Shown one piece after another: positions 11,641-24,800 of a DNA stretch of 64,000 nt. The position numbers and the translations under genes are program-made. This DNA comes from Ophioderma brevispina (taxonomy: Eukaryota; Echinodermata; Ophiuroidea; Amphilepidida; Ophiodermatidae), in NCBI GenBank assembly GCA_023653785.1, contig JAMKCH010019794.1, positions 1 to 64,000 of the forward strand, read 5' to 3'. The notes under the pieces were generated by a model. That model did no database searches. It saw only the letters and a program-made list of their open reading frames with translations, and was not told the origin of the DNA. Within the stretch, counting starts at the first letter, position 1; each line of letters starts with the position of its first letter.

Positions 11641-11649
11641 GGGGGTTCG

Positions 11650-11840
11650 CCACTCTCCCGCACAGCGAGTCTGTTGACATTCCCAGGCCCCATATGCCGG
11701 GTACCCATTTATACTCATGGGGGAGAGAGGCACGCGAAGGTAAATACGGCTTGCCCAAGTGCACACACATTGGCGACAGTGGGGCTTGAACCAGGACCTT
11801 TCTGCTTATGAGGCGAGCGCGGATCCAACTGCACCACATG
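11650..11840 (-). mobile_element. tRNA-derived SINE with conserved-looking body
   Basis: On the minus strand the A box TGGTGCAGTTGG (revcomp 11,825-11,836), an anticodon-loop CTCATAA (CAT) and the B box GGTTCAAGCCCC (revcomp near 11,781-11,792) are correctly spaced for a tRNA-Met-like head. Beyond it (lower coordinates) lies GGCAAGCCGTATTTACC, then TCTCTCCCCCATGAGTATA and AATGGGTACCC, a body style repeated in SINEs of many marine animals. The tail end is uncertain. RNA polymerase III transcription is expected from the boxes. Confidence 0.65.
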
Positions 11841-11923
11841 TCAAATCGTTTATCAGTATACCACACGGTTGCAATGGTATGTGGTGTACGCGTATGGTTC
11901 GGACTCCCTAAAAAGAACAAAAG

Positions 11924-11966
11924 ACTGCCTATCGACCGCCTATTGACTGCCTTAATAGGCAGTTTT
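11924..11966. repeat. GACTGCC/GGCAGT palindromic cluster
   Basis: Three copies of the ACTGCCTAT/ACCGCCTAT word followed by an inverted AGGCAGT form a small cluster of the same word that makes up the array at 1-122, over 11 kb away. Confidence 0.5.
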
Positions 11967-12031
11967 TGTGGAAAAGGGATGCATATTGCCCATCTATTCA
12001 TAAGGATTCCAATAAAGTCTAGTTCGCCATA

Positions 12032-12483
12032 CCACCTACGACCATTGGTTTTGGATTATAGGGTAAAAAGGATCTTTAAAATGGTCAAAAAAGGTCAATC
12101 TCAATTTGTACAGGGTCACCATTAAATTAATCTGATCATGTTGTCCAACTTGCAAGTAATTGCCTGAGGTATAAGAGGACTCCTAAAAGGTAGAGTGTAT
12201 TAGTTAAATGAACTTACGGAGGATAGGGTAAAAGAACGGTCCACACCAGATTGGGTATGTGGACCAAGACATGATTTGCCAATAAAATGGTAAACTATCT
12301 GCATTGCAGATGAATGGTACAAAATATTCCGTAGTTGAATCATTAAGTAGATGAACAACTTCATCATTTTCAACAAATTGGAGCACCTTCTGTTTGACCA
12401 CGGTACAAATAGAAATGACCCTTTTACAATTTAGCATTTTTTTACCCTATAACTCCAAAGCCATGGTCATTAAAAATAGGTGG
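12032..12483. mobile_element. Fold-back element with ~90-bp inverted repeats
   Basis: The left arm carries CCACCTA, GACCATTGGTTTTGG, TTATAGGGTAAAAA, then GGTCAATCTCAATTTGTAC. The right arm, reverse-complemented, carries CCACCTA, GACCATGGCTTTGGAG, TTATAGGGTAAAAA and GGTCATTTCTATTTGTACC in the same order. The core between 12,130 and 12,375 has no supported gene. Confidence 0.65.
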
Positions 12484-12489
12484 GACATT

Positions 12490-14205
12490 TTTTTTAACTT
12501 ATTACTAGGAAGGAACAATATGGCATACATTTCAACATGATTGGAGCTTAATTTTAAAGTTGACCCCCGTGTAAACTTAAATGGGGCCCCTAGTGAAAAA
12601 GTGACCCACAATTTGAGAGTACTACCTACTAAGCCGTTGTTGATATAAAGGGTCCATACTAATACCAAATTCGTCAAACCTTTTCTGAGTGAGGGGTAAA
12701 CGATGTTTGAACTGGGTCCTAGCTCCTACTAATATATCCGTTCCGCCATAGCGAATGGGGTACATGAAACTAAATATCAAATATCTCCAGAAACGAGGGG
12801 TTCTATTGAGGGGTTTTTGCACCAGAGGGTCCGTTACAGTTTGTTGAATATGTATCGAATTGGGTCTGAACCTATAGAAACTAACGAGGAATAATTGAAA
12901 GTTTTTGTCGGGTATCGTGATCGCAGACATGAAGGAAATACGATATCACTACGGTTGACAGCATCTCCCACAATGCCTTTCGAGATTTTTCCAGTATGTC
13001 TTCTGAGAATTTTCAAACATAGTTTCAATTCGCCAAACATTTTTTCAATTTAGAAACAGGATCACGTACTTACCGGACGGCCGTAACAGGGGGTAAGTAA
13101 GAGAAGATATCAGTAGTCTTACCACGATGCATGGCTTCCAATGGAGATTTCTGTACAGGTAGTCATGTGAACGTTAGCGATGAATTCTAAAATTGAAAGT
13201 TTGTGATCAATCTGTTATTGAGCCTGTTTCATATCTTAAAAATTCACATCAAAACGCTGATGCTACAGAAACCTGTAGTTGAAACAAAGCCTTATATGTG
13301 GCAATCATGCTATATTCTTTTGGGTCAATTGAGGTCAAGATGCAGCCAGTTACCACCTAGAAGCATTCAGGCAAGACTTGTGGTTCTGTGAGAATGGTTG
13401 AGGATTGCCTGTTTAATTAACATCAACTCCAGTTAAGCAAAAGAGTGATAAATAATGAAAACAAGTTTTATTTCATTCTGTCGTAATCAATTTTTATTGC
13501 CACAAACTCACCTGATGAATCATATTTGATCACCAGAAGAAAAAATAAAGTTTAGGGTGTTTTGCTGAAACCTGACTTTTCTCATGCATCCGGCTCTACT
13601 GATTCTATACTATGCGATTGTCTTATATCTTACAAAGAATATAATTTGGTGATTTTTTAAAAAGACTATGGGCCTCATTACAATCTCAATACAAAATAGC
13701 ATAGTATTGTCTTTCAGAGCCAGTCAAAATGGAAATAATTCCCTCACATAATACAAACATGTAGTTAAGTGAGCCCACATGTTTCTTCTTGTTTCTTTGC
13801 GAAGTAAATGGGTGACTTTCTGCAAGTCACATGTCATACTTCAAACATTGAGGAGATTAAAGAAACATTTCCTAACATCAGCAAAGACTGGGCTCATAAA
13901 TGTTGTAGTATTTTCCAAAGATTGCAGGGAGCACTATCAACACTATTCCTCATCATGCAGATAGGAATCAAAATTGACATTTGACCAAGGGTTACATGTA
14001 GCCCGCAACTTCCTGCAATGCTTATCATCATGATTAAAACTAGCTCTAGATAATATAATTCAATCAATCAACATTGAAATGACTTTTTTATATGGATTCC
14101 TTAGGCCAGTGAAAAAAAATTAACATGTTGCTTCGTACGGACATTTTCAAAGTTGGTGAAGGAGGAACGATATTATTCGTTTATTTTTTTAATAAATCTT
14201 ATTAA
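12490..14205. other. No supported gene
   Basis: The minus-strand 102-residue ORF at 12,622-12,930 lies in repeat-like sequence. A GGTCCATACTAATACCAAATT phrase recalls the inverted-repeat family at 30,990 and 63,290. Nothing else is recognisable. Confidence 0.4.
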
Positions 14206-14207
14206 CT

Positions 14208-15490
14208 TCTACTAGGAGGTGGGCTCGAGGGTCATATGTCGGTTCATAGTTTCAGATCACTTCGAACACAGGCTTATGACTATAATGATGCCTATACCAT
14301 TTTCAAAGAAAAAATTTAAAAAGTGTGAAAACAGGGTGCCACAGGCCAGGGAAAAATCAAAACTGGCCACCATATGGCCCAAAAACTATTTTGACCTAAC
14401 TTGATAAGCTTGGTTTGTGGCAACCCATTTTTTGGCCTGAAGGAATTAATTTATGCAACTCCATCTCATCAACAAACTTTCCTTGCTTTGATATGACCAG
14501 TTTCCGCTTAAATTTGGACTGCGAGGGCGCTGTTCCAAAAAGAATACACCAGATCAAAGTGTAAAATTTGAAACCGGTGGGCCCATCATCAAATTGTTAT
14601 CTATATTTCCTGAAGATTAGAGCTGGGACACATTACCATTTTCATGGGCACGCAGAATTTAACACCTCTGTGCCAAGGGTGGTCACATCTGAACCAGAGA
14701 GGGAACAAAGTTATTTTTGTATCTCTGTGGGGCTTTGGGATCTGGCTGGTATATAATAATACCACATAAACCAAGTCCTTTGAAAAGCCATTGACAATAC
14801 AGTAATAAGGATTATAGATTGGTTGACAACCAAGATTTTCTTGTCTCTGCTAACTATCATTATTAGCTGCCAAGTTTATAAAGGGAGAGTGTTATGCAAC
14901 TTCAACCTTGGAAGATTGCAGAAAAAAACAGGACACATGTAGAAGAGCTATACACTATGACTGACGAAATGAGGCCATAAGGTGTTAAACTTTGAATTAA
15001 AAAACGGTAATTGAAATATACAGGGTCACCAATATTTCTTATGAGTGGGTTTCAATGGCGAGGGCTAAAGATATTTGATATATTTCGCGGGTTCGGTTTC
15101 GGAATTGCGTGCGGCGTTGTAAATGTGGTGTAAATATACAGGGGATAATAAAGATTGAGCGCATCCATGATATTGCAAGTACGTCGTGGACATTTGTCGG
15201 AATTAATCTGGATTTTTTTTCGCAAGGAATACTCCAGCCAGAACCCATCTGGTACCTCTTATTTAGGGATATTTCATTAGATAGTGCGGATTAGCTTTAT
15301 ACCAATAAATCCTTTAGCCAAATTAACAAAAATAATTGGGTTATGACAAAAATGAAAGTTTTGCACAATTGTGTTGGCCATTTGGATTTTTATGGGCACC
15401 CTGTGGTTCCCCGCTTTCATTTTTTTTATTCGAAAGGGGGATCAGAGTGATTAAAGTCATCAAATGAGTCGGTGTTCGAAGAGAATAGTC
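14208..15490. mobile_element. Family A long-inverted-repeat element (second copy)
   Basis: The left arm starts near 14,208 (CTACTAGGAGGTGGGCTCGA, then GATCACTTCGAACACAGGC) and parallels 2,637 onward. The right arm near 15,190-15,480 carries the complementary features (ATTGGGTTATGAC, TTGGCCATTTGG, GGGCACCCTG, GGTGTTCGAAG). 14,505-14,640 is the reverse complement of 3,220-3,345 in the first copy. The interior differs and includes the block that is repeated at 19,228. No transposase was found. Confidence 0.6.
14505..14765. repeat. Repeat B, first copy
   Basis: Starts TTCCGCTTAAATTTGGACTG and runs through 'ctgaagattagagctgg' and 'aacacctctgtg' to ATAATAATACCA. The same order of words is found at 19,228-19,497 with many small indels, and inverted in part at 3,220-3,345. 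Confidence 0.8.
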
Positions 15491-18400
15491 ACTCTAATTT
15501 TATTTCTACTCTCAATTCACATGCTGAATCTTTGGTGTGATTTTAAAACAGAGAGGCCATCAAGTTTTTTTTTTATTTCCTCATTGCCTTTGCATAGTGT
15601 GCTAAACTGTATTTAATAGTCTTTTATAAATGACATCAAAGCACTTACAAGCATCTTTTTTCATCAAAGTGATTGAAAACTTTGAAAAACAGAGAAAATT
15701 TAAAAAAAAATAATCTCAAAAATCGGAGTGAGGGAATGATGGACAAGCAGAATATCCGGGGTGTGATCTCGGATTTATTCTGATTTAAGGGATTTTATTT
15801 TCAAAATTTCCCCACTTTATTAATTTTCAGCCTGCTTTAAGCCTGTTTGGTAAAATTTCACGGTTTTCAGGATTTTTTACCAATTCAGGATTATTTCCGC
15901 AAAAATCAATCAAACCGTCTCTTTGTGTGCATGATGGGTTATTTTTTTATTTGGGTCTTTCCATCTAGTTATTATGTACAGGTTCTGGTTACAAACATGT
16001 TGTATAGCATTTGATATTCATCCGCTTAATAACTCAGATCTTTGAAGCTTATGAACAGGTTTTTGTAAAGTATTAACTACTGTGCAAATATTAATTTCGT
16101 TGGATAAAGATGGATGCCCCTGCATCACCCGCATATTTAGTACACAACAGAGCAAAGGATTGAAGCATTGGTCAGGTGCGTTAGCAGCACAGTTTTCCGA
16201 TGGGGGCAATTTCCCGGTAGGTGCAAACATGTACCGTAATCAAAAGCAAAATTTCCCGGGTTCGCAGGGCTCAAAAGAATCAGAAACGGGCTGATTTAAC
16301 ATTGAATACCCGTGTTTGAGTTCCCGAGTACACTCAGAATTTTTCAGGATGGGGGAACTCTGCCCCTTTGCCCACCTGGCTATGCCATGTCCTTGGTAAT
16401 GGCAAAGTTTAATTAGCATGATTGGTTGAATTTTAGTAATTTTGTTTTAAACATATGCAGCAGATTTTCCAAAAACACACTCGATGAGGGCACATTTGAT
16501 GGGCGTGCAAATGTACATGTTCTGATCAAAAATTTAAAAGATCAACAGTAATTGTCACAGATTCAAGCAATTTTCCCACCATGAGCATGTCACCTTGCAG
16601 TTAGTTTGGAAAAAATGATTTAGACATGGCCCGTTTCACAGTAATTGCCAATTTTTGTCAACCTGGGGTCATTTTTTCAAAATAGTGTCAAGCTGTGTTA
16701 TTGTGTTTCAATGTGTGTAAGACTATCAATTTAAGGAAAAATAGAAAGCATACACTCTAATCTCTCTCCGTTATACTTTTTTTAAGATTTGAAAATTGAG
16801 CCATTTCTTTAAAAAAAATGCCAAATGTTTTTAATGGAAAGTTAGTAATGCCAAAAGAAATTAGACTGGTCGTCATCATAAATGTAACATTGCACCTTCG
16901 CAAATACCAGCTGAAATCTGAACATTGATGCTTGAATTTGCAACCATTTCTTGCCCTTTTTGCTTCTATCCCCAAAAACGGTTTTGACATAAAAACGTTG
17001 TTATTGATAATAAAAAAAGTAAAAAAGTAACAGAGCAGAGTGATTTTTTCAGGAGTTGATTAGTTGTAGGCTGCAGAACATTTGCTTACCAAATGGCAAC
17101 GCAAATCTCACACATGCATGTTAGCAGATAAATAGCTTTATGTCCAAAAGTGTTTGGACCGTATCGTGGAAATGTGAACGGAATTGTGACTTAAAACTTA
17201 TCTTTGTTGACAGTTTATTCTAACAAAAACTGAGGTGAAGCTTATATAAAGATCAAACATACTAACTCCCCTAGTGAGCCTTTGTTTCATCCTCATGCCC
17301 TCTCCAAGATATTCCAAAGCTGTTGATTGCATGTTTGCTTGATGAAGCTTGCGTTTGGACCATGACAAAATTGAAAATGTGAAAGGGCCAATTTTTTGAA
17401 AATTTACTAAAACGGATCACACCTCAAAGTAAGTTGGTTGTTCACAAACCCAAGGAAACAATCAGAAACAACATAAATTTAAGTGCAAACGAGAGATTTC
17501 ACATATCAGGGTCCCTAAAAATCGAAAGTATTACTGATTTTTGCCCTGATGTAAAAGCTTGCCATCCACAATATCCCCATTTAAACGATTAAGCTGAGAA
17601 ATGTTCTTGGTCAGAAATTGTTGAAAGTTTAATTTCGTATTAGGAGCAAATACGAAATCAGCCTTTGTTTTCTATTGAATATAAGCAAATCAGACGACTT
17701 TTTTCTCTTTTTTATGACATTTCTGTCGCCAAATAACAAGGTAAGAAAAATGGAATGTCTAATCTATCTGAAATGACAATTATGGACACAAGGGATATTG
17801 GGTGGTACAAATCTCTCGTTTGCCCACTTTGAAAGTTGCAAGACCTCCTCGTTTTTAGATATGCACTCGAGTTGTTTGTTGGACGTGACCAAATGTGTTG
17901 GACGTGACTAGTGTGAATGGAAAATTTTTTGTTTTGTTCTGGTGAGGAAGGCCAAGTCATTTTACAGTTGGTTGTCAAAAATTTTAGTACAATTATAGGA
18001 GAGTGGAAATCACTCCAGGACAGCAAGTCATACAAATATAGAACTTACACCAGGGCATATCTATATAACTGAGTAATTTCAGGACCAGCGGTCAATAAAT
18101 TTGGTGTTGGGCATTATAATGAGGGTTTGTCTTGTTAAATGATACAATAAAATATTGCCACGATATCCACCACAGGAGTGTCGTGTAATTGAATAAATGG
18201 TATTCAATGTGAACGAAAAATGTCACGTCCAACACTCCAATTTGATTGTTCCATATAAGTTTTTAGCACTAGCTTACACCTATTTCACATGTAATAAAGG
18301 GGCACTCTTGGCCTCACTAAAGAACTCAAAAGTAAAAAATGACAGGGCTCTACATAGCTATATGGCAAGCTGAAAACAAAAGGGCATGTATTTGTGTTTG

Positions 18401-19213
18401 ACGCCATATCAGACAAATTTTGTGTGAGGCCGTCTCCGAATATCATATGCACAAATAAGTGGGTTAGTATGGAGGTCGGTTAGTAGAGATCTACGGTAAA
18501 ACACAAAAAAGTGAACTGCTGTACACCTTCTCGTAAAAAATCACCATAGGTTTTAGTGAAAATTCAAAAAGGTGGCAATTACTGTGAAAACGGGCCACAC
18601 TTATTTTAAATCTATAGGGTTCAACAATTAACACCTAAACAACAAAAACAAAAATATTGACTCAAGGCTGTGAGTTTAAAAATAACATGAAATATAATGT
18701 TATGATTTCAGAACACCATGAATTGTCCCCATGTTCAGATAAGTTACACTTAAAATACAAGGCACAGAATACAAACAAAAGTTATTTCATCAAGAAAGGT
18801 AAACAAGATGAGCAAGATGGATTGTGAACAGATTGGATTCCATATAGAAAAATCATCTGGAGAGCCCCTGTCAATAATAAAATGAGAACACTAAAAATAT
18901 TACAAATCCTCATCCTGGACCATACTGAATACAACAGAACTCTAGGTAATAAGACATTTAGATCCATTTATATGAATGATAAAAGTAATTATGACACAGA
19001 GTGGCATAATTTGAAATAGAAACGAAAAATGGTGATCCTTAATAGGATTTACTTGAAGCAAACCTCCGTGAAGCAGTCTTGTTTTCTTGACACATAATTA
19101 CACGCACTGCCAACAGTTTTGCATGAACAATAATTGTAACAAAAAAAATTAGTACATCCAACCCTCTTCCGATCTCAAATAATATTTGATGTCCTGCGAT
19201 TATGAGCAAGATT
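14770..19213. repeat. 4.4-kb duplicated block C, first copy
   Basis: From CCTTTGAAAAGCCATTGA to GAGCAAGATTTAAT this block is collinear with 21,892-26,557. Shared landmarks include CAGGATTTTTTACCAA (15,870/23,205), CCAACAGTAAT-type stretches, ATTTCTGTCGCCAAATA (17,718/25,058), the GTGTTGGACGTGAC MITE and ATAGGGTTCAACAATTAACA (18,615/25,938). The copies differ by very many scattered 1-2-base indels. Neither contains an ORF preserved in the other, so I see no gene. Confidence 0.85.
17895..18235. mobile_element. Nested 341-bp MITE, GTGTTGGACGTGAC ends
   Basis: A perfect 14-bp terminal inverted repeat: GTGTTGGACGTGAC at 17,895-17,908 and GTCACGTCCAACAC at 18,222-18,235. A second partial copy of the end word lies just outside at 17,877-17,890. 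The same element is present at the same place in the second block copy, so it was inserted before the duplication. Confidence 0.7.
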
Positions 19214-19227
19214 TAATAATCACACTT

Positions 19228-19497
19228 TCCTCCGCTTAAATTTGGACTGTGAGTAGCTGTTTCAAAAAGAATACACCATATCAAAAGTGTTAAATTTGTA
19301 ACCAGGTGGGCCATCATCAAAATTGTTGATCATTATTTCTGAAGATTAGAGCTGGACACATACCATTTCTCCTGTGGCAAGCAATTAACACCTCTGTGGC
19401 CATGGGTCACATCTTGACCCAGAGCGGGAACAAAGTATATTTCCTATATCTCTCTTTGGGCTTTTTGGGATTTTGGCTGATAATAATACCAACTAAC
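19228..19497. repeat. Repeat B, second copy
   Basis: Collinear with 14,505-14,765 (TCCGCTTAAATTTGGACTG, AAAAGAATACACCA, GAAGATTAGAGCTGG, AACACCTCTGTGG, GGGAACAAAGT, ATAATAATACCAA). It directly follows the end of block C. Confidence 0.8.
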
Positions 19498-19499
19498 CA

Positions 19500-21775
19500 T
19501 TGCAGTGACTCACCTATTAACTAAACAAGTGTCTAATTTCTACAATCTGCTGTTACCATGTCTTATGTAGATTCGTATCTCGATCTTACGTTGTTAAGTG
19601 TTGATTCGTATCTTCTACGAACTGCGTGAATTTACGCACACTTACATGATTACAAAGATGCGGAAACAGGATCCTCACGAATTAGTAAATAGATTGACCA
19701 TGTAACGAATATAAAATGGTTCAATCAAATTACTAAACAAAAATCATGTGGAAAAAACGACTTGGATAACAGATTTTATTTTTTGTTGTTCTGAATTTTG
19801 TTGTACTTTTATTATTTTTGTACACGTGTTTGTTTTTTTTAAAAGCTTTTGTCACAGTCCAGTGGTTACAGTTTGGATTTGTTAAATTTCACAATCATTG
19901 TGGGTGGTTATAATCTATGGTTGGATCTTTTCATGCTTCAAATTTCTTCAACTTACACTTCTATTTTAATTTGTATATAATTATATCAAAATGTTAACAT
20001 ACTTTTGGTTCTTTGTTTGGGGCCTTAAAGTAATATATAATTTTTTTTTATTTTGTTTTTGTTTATGACTTATTCAGTCTTACAATTTTCTGTATAGAGT
20101 GATTAACCTTTTAAGCCCCTATGCTGGTAATGTCTTACTTCTCAGATGGACTTAGCGACTTTAATTTCTTAAATGCGGATTAATTCTTCTTCACTTACAT
20201 GTATCATGTAAATGTGCGGATTGTATTGGTTTAGCCTCGTTTAATAGATTCGTTAGAATGGTAATGCAGTTTTTTAACATGTCAATCAGTGATTAATTTG
20301 ATTTATTTTTCAATCATTTTGGTATATCCCCATTATGATTTATTATTAATGGATGTCAACAAAAAATTGGGCGGGGCATGAACATATATATTAACACGTA
20401 AGTTCTTCACGAAGTTTTTAGGGTGGATGCAGAGGGGGTTAAAGAATGTAGGGTTTGCTCTTGAGGTAGAATATCCATATTGACTATTCTGGAACGAAGC
20501 ACACGACCAAAGACACTAATTGAAGCATTTCATCTTGTATTGCCACAAAACGGGTTTATTCTCAGCTTCTTTGGCCCGAAACCCTCAGCCGTCAATTCTT
20601 ATTTTAGTCCAAAAAAGTCATTTGCTCCTGGATTTTTTTATCGTTATTTGCCTTTTGGGGCTATTTTTTAAACCTTCGATAAGACACTGAAAACATTATC
20701 AAAATGCAATTCCAGAAATCCAATTTTAAAATCTATGGTAGCGTGAATCTGAAGCTGAGACAATTCCCCCCGGGGGGGGGGGGGGGTGGGGGGTGGAAGC
20801 GGGGAGAAATTTGCTTTTGGGTAGGGACGGGCCTCCGAGAGTCTGCACATATCCCTCTAATACCAATTTTGGGTGAAAAAGCTATAGCTATACCAGAGGA
20901 GTGAGTTTAGGCCAAATTTACGAAATGTGCCATTTTTCCTCAAAGGTCGACGTTATTAGCAAAGTTAGGCTTCAGATTCCATAGGAAAATTTGAAATCAT
21001 TTTGTTATTTTATTCTTTAATTTTAACTATTACTATACTAAAGGGACCTATTACTATACAAAATGTCATTAAAAACAAGGGTCCTTTCATTCCAGAGAGG
21101 TTGAAAATGAGACACATATTTGCCCGAACGTCCCCGTATGGTCACATGTTTGAGTCACCCTCCCCGGGACATTTGGTCCTAAAATAAAAAATTTCACAGC
21201 ACCTTTCTATAGACTGCAAATCTGGACAAGTGTACGAGATTGTAATCCTGCATACCCCGAGGGAATAGTAACATTTCAAATTGAATCTTGGTCCTGTAAT
21301 AAACTCCATGAGTCGGTCGTAAATATGTTTCCAAATTGTATGAATTCTGCAGTTAGCTTGATCTCTGCGATATGGATAATATCGTTGCCTTTAATAATTT
21401 CCCAGGTATTAATCCTAAAATCCATTCCTCCCTGCAAGTGCATCCGAAACTATGGTTGTAATCCAAGAGCATATCCCGGTGGAATTAATACAATTAATTA
21501 CCTCTTGTCCCTATAACTTATATCCATCAGGGCGGGTGCACTGAATGGGTACCTGAGACTTCAAGACACGCCCATGTGCATTTAGCAAAGACTACAGTAT
21601 TTAATACTGCATCCCTACATGTACTGATGTTTGAACTCGAAAAGGCAGATCAGTAATTAATCTTTCATGCCCATTAACAGCTTTCAACTCCTTTTCAGAC
21701 TCAATGATGAGTAAATTGCAACATTTACGAATTTTTTTTGTACGGCCTTGATTTTTACATTGTGAGCATGGTTTA
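19500..21775. other. Spacer between the two block-C copies; no supported gene
   Basis: AT-rich spacer with several T-rich tracts and a C/G homopolymer pair near 20,765-20,790. The short ORFs show no domain. I found no counterpart in the rest of the window. Confidence 0.4.
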
Positions 21776-21779
21776 AGTC

Positions 21780-21880
21780 AGGGAAACCTCTCGAAATGAG
21801 AGATTCGTAGTTACAAAGTCATCGCCTGCTTCGCCCTCATGGATTCGTAACTACGAATCCACGCTTTCTGAGGTTTCCCT
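21780..21880. mobile_element. 101-bp palindromic MITE
   Basis: AGGGAAACCTC...GATTCGTAGTTAC on the left mirrors GTAACTACGAATCC...GAGGTTTCCCT on the right, with an internal CGTAACTACG palindrome. It abuts the start of the second copy of block C. Confidence 0.7.
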
Positions 21881-21891
21881 TAACATAACAT

Positions 21892-24800
21892 TCCAGTCCC
21901 TTTGAAAAGCCATTGAAATCAAATAGTAATAATGATTTATAGATTGATTGACAACCCAAGAATTTGTGGGCCATAAGGTGTTAAAAACGTATGAAACATC
22001 TCTTGAATATACAGAAGGGGTCACCCAACTTGTCTTAATGAGTAAGGTGTCAATGGAGGGCCGACAAAGCTGCATCTATCGCAAACACCATGCCTGCAAT
22101 CCCATTTTTATCACAAGTGTTCATAATTAAAACTCACCTTTTTTTGAATGTCACCCATTTTCATTAGATTTGCATTTTATGGAACGCAAAACTGCATTTT
22201 CATCAAGAAAATGACGCCTATGGTGAGATGAAATTTGCATAGCAATGATTCCTAATACCCCCAAAAACATGGGTTATTGCCATCCAAAATAAGGAGTTAT
22301 TGGCATAAATCTATCGCACATATATAATGAAATATCCCTAAAGAAGACATACCCAATGATGGTTTCAATGGTCATTGGAGTATTCCGTGCGACAAAAATC
22401 CAGTTATTTCCGACAAATGTCGCTACTGTACAAAACAAAAAAACATCCATGGAGCCTGCCATCTTTAGTCCCTTGCTATATTTACACGCAATACCAAAAC
22501 TATTTTACACGCCGTACAGTCCTGACCTTTGTCGAATAATCTGATTTTTCGGCAAGGAATACGCTAATTACCATGAAAACCATCTGGACCCTCTTAATTT
22601 ATGGGATATTTCATTATATATGTGCTGATGATTTATACCAATAAATTCATTTACGCATGAACAAAATAATTGAGTTATGATCAAAAAAATCAAAATTTTT
22701 GACAATTTTGGTGGCCATTTTGGAGTTTTTGAATGGGCACCCTGTTTCAAAACCTTTCATTTTTTTTTCTTTTTCTCGAAGTGTGATCAGAGGAATTCAA
22801 AGTCATCAAATGAAGCTGTGTTCGAAGGAATAGTCCACCGCTAATTTTATTTCTACTCTCGATTCAGCTTGCGAATCTTTGGTGTGATTTTATCATTTTT
22901 TTTTTTATTTCCCCTCATTCCGTTGCCCATATGGTTGTAAACTGTATTAATAGTCTTTAATAAATGACATCAAAGCACTTACAACACTTTTTTCATCAAG
23001 TGATTTGATAAACTTTGAAACAGAGAAAATTTAAAAAAAATAAATTCGCAAAAATCGGTGAGGGAATGGGCAAAGCAGCATAATCAGGGCTGTGATCCTT
23101 CAGGATTTTTCCTGATTCAGATTTTTTAATTTTCAATTTCCGCAACTTTATTTAATTTCAGCGCCGATTCTAGCAGTTTTGGTAAATTTTCCCCTGTTTT
23201 CCAGGATTTTTTTTACCAAATTCAGGATTTTTTCCGCAAACCCCTACTAACCTCAATCACAACCCTTGCATATGGTGTTATTTTTTACTTGGTCTTTCAA
23301 AACCTCTATCTATTATTGTACCGGTCCTGTTACCAACATGTTGTTATAACATTTTATATTCAGCCGCTTAATCTCAGATCTTTGAAAGCATTATCACAGG
23401 TGTAATAGTACATAACATACTGTTCAAATATTATTTCTTGGATCATAAAGTATGCCCCTTGCATCACTTCAATTAGTAACCAACAGAGCAAAAGATTGAC
23501 TCCTGGTCAGTGCGTATCCACCCCGGTTGTCCGAGTGGGCAATTTCCCGGTAGGTTGCAACAAATTCCCGAGCACAACAAAAATTTTTCCGGTTCCCGTC
23601 GCAGGGCAAAAGAATCAGAAAGGGGCTGATTTAACATAAGATCCGTGTTTGATTTCCCGATTACCACTCAGAATTTTTTCAGAGGGGGGCACTCTGCCCC
23701 TTTGCCCTACCGGCTATCACTGTCCTTGGTAATGGCAAAGTTTAATTCGCGTGGATGGTAGAATTTAGTTAATGTTTGTTTAAACATATGCACCATGCAG
23801 ATGTTCCCAAAACACTCGAGAGGGCACATTTGATTGTTGAGTTGCAAATGTACATGATTCTGACAAAAATTTAACGTATTTATCAACAGTAATGTCACAG
23901 ATTTTCAAGCATTTTACCATCATGAGCATGTCACCCTTGAAGTTAGTTTGGAAAGGAAATGATAGACATGGCCCGTTCCGTTTCAAAGAGTAATGCCAAC
24001 TTTTTGTCAACATGGGGGGGGTCATTTTTTCAAACTTAGTGTCAAGCTTGTTATTTGTTTTCTAATGTGGTAAGACTATACATTTTAAGGAAAATAGATA
24101 AGCACACCTTAATCTCTCTCCTTTATTACTTTTTTTAATATTTTTAATTATTTGAATTATGTATTTCTTGTAAAAATGCAAATAGTTTTAATGGAAAAAT
24201 TAGATAAATGCCAAAAGAAATTAGACTTGTCTTCATCATAAATGAAAATATGCCCCTTCAGCGATACCCAGCTGAAAATAGGAACATTGATGCTTGAATT
24301 TGCACAATTTCTTGACATTTTTTGCTTCTATCCCCCAAAAACAGGTATTGCATAAAAAAGTTTTATTTAAAATTAAAGAAAAGTTACAGAGCAGAGTGAT
24401 TTTTTTCATTGAGTTGATAGTTTAGGCTGCAGCAACCCATGTACCAAATGCAAGCAAATTCACCCAGTCAGTTAGCAGATAATAGCTTCTGTCCAAGTGT
24501 GTGACGTGACATGTTGAAACGGACTTTGACTTAAAAATCATCTTTTGACATTTATTAAAACAAAAATGATTTTTTTAAGGCTTATATAAAGATGGAAACT
24601 ATAACTTCCCTAGTGAATGGCTTTGTTCATCCTCATGCCCTTCCAATATTCCAAAGAAGGTTAGATTTGCCTGGTTGCTTGATTGAAGCTTGAGTGGCCA
24701 TGCAAATTGAAAATTGTGAACAGGGCAATTTTTTGAAATTATAAAACTGATCACATCTCAAAGTAAGTTGGTAGTTCCCAAACCCATGGAACAACTAGAA

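Noticed and set aside
12622..12930. 102-residue minus-strand ORF that reads like a protein
   Set aside because: Its nucleotide words recur in the non-coding inverted-repeat family at 30.9 and 63.3 kb; treated as repeat-derived.
18782..18967. 61-residue minus-strand ORF and its larger counterpart at 26,128-26,412
   Set aside because: The two duplicate copies give unrelated peptides because of frameshifts, so there is no sign of coding constraint.
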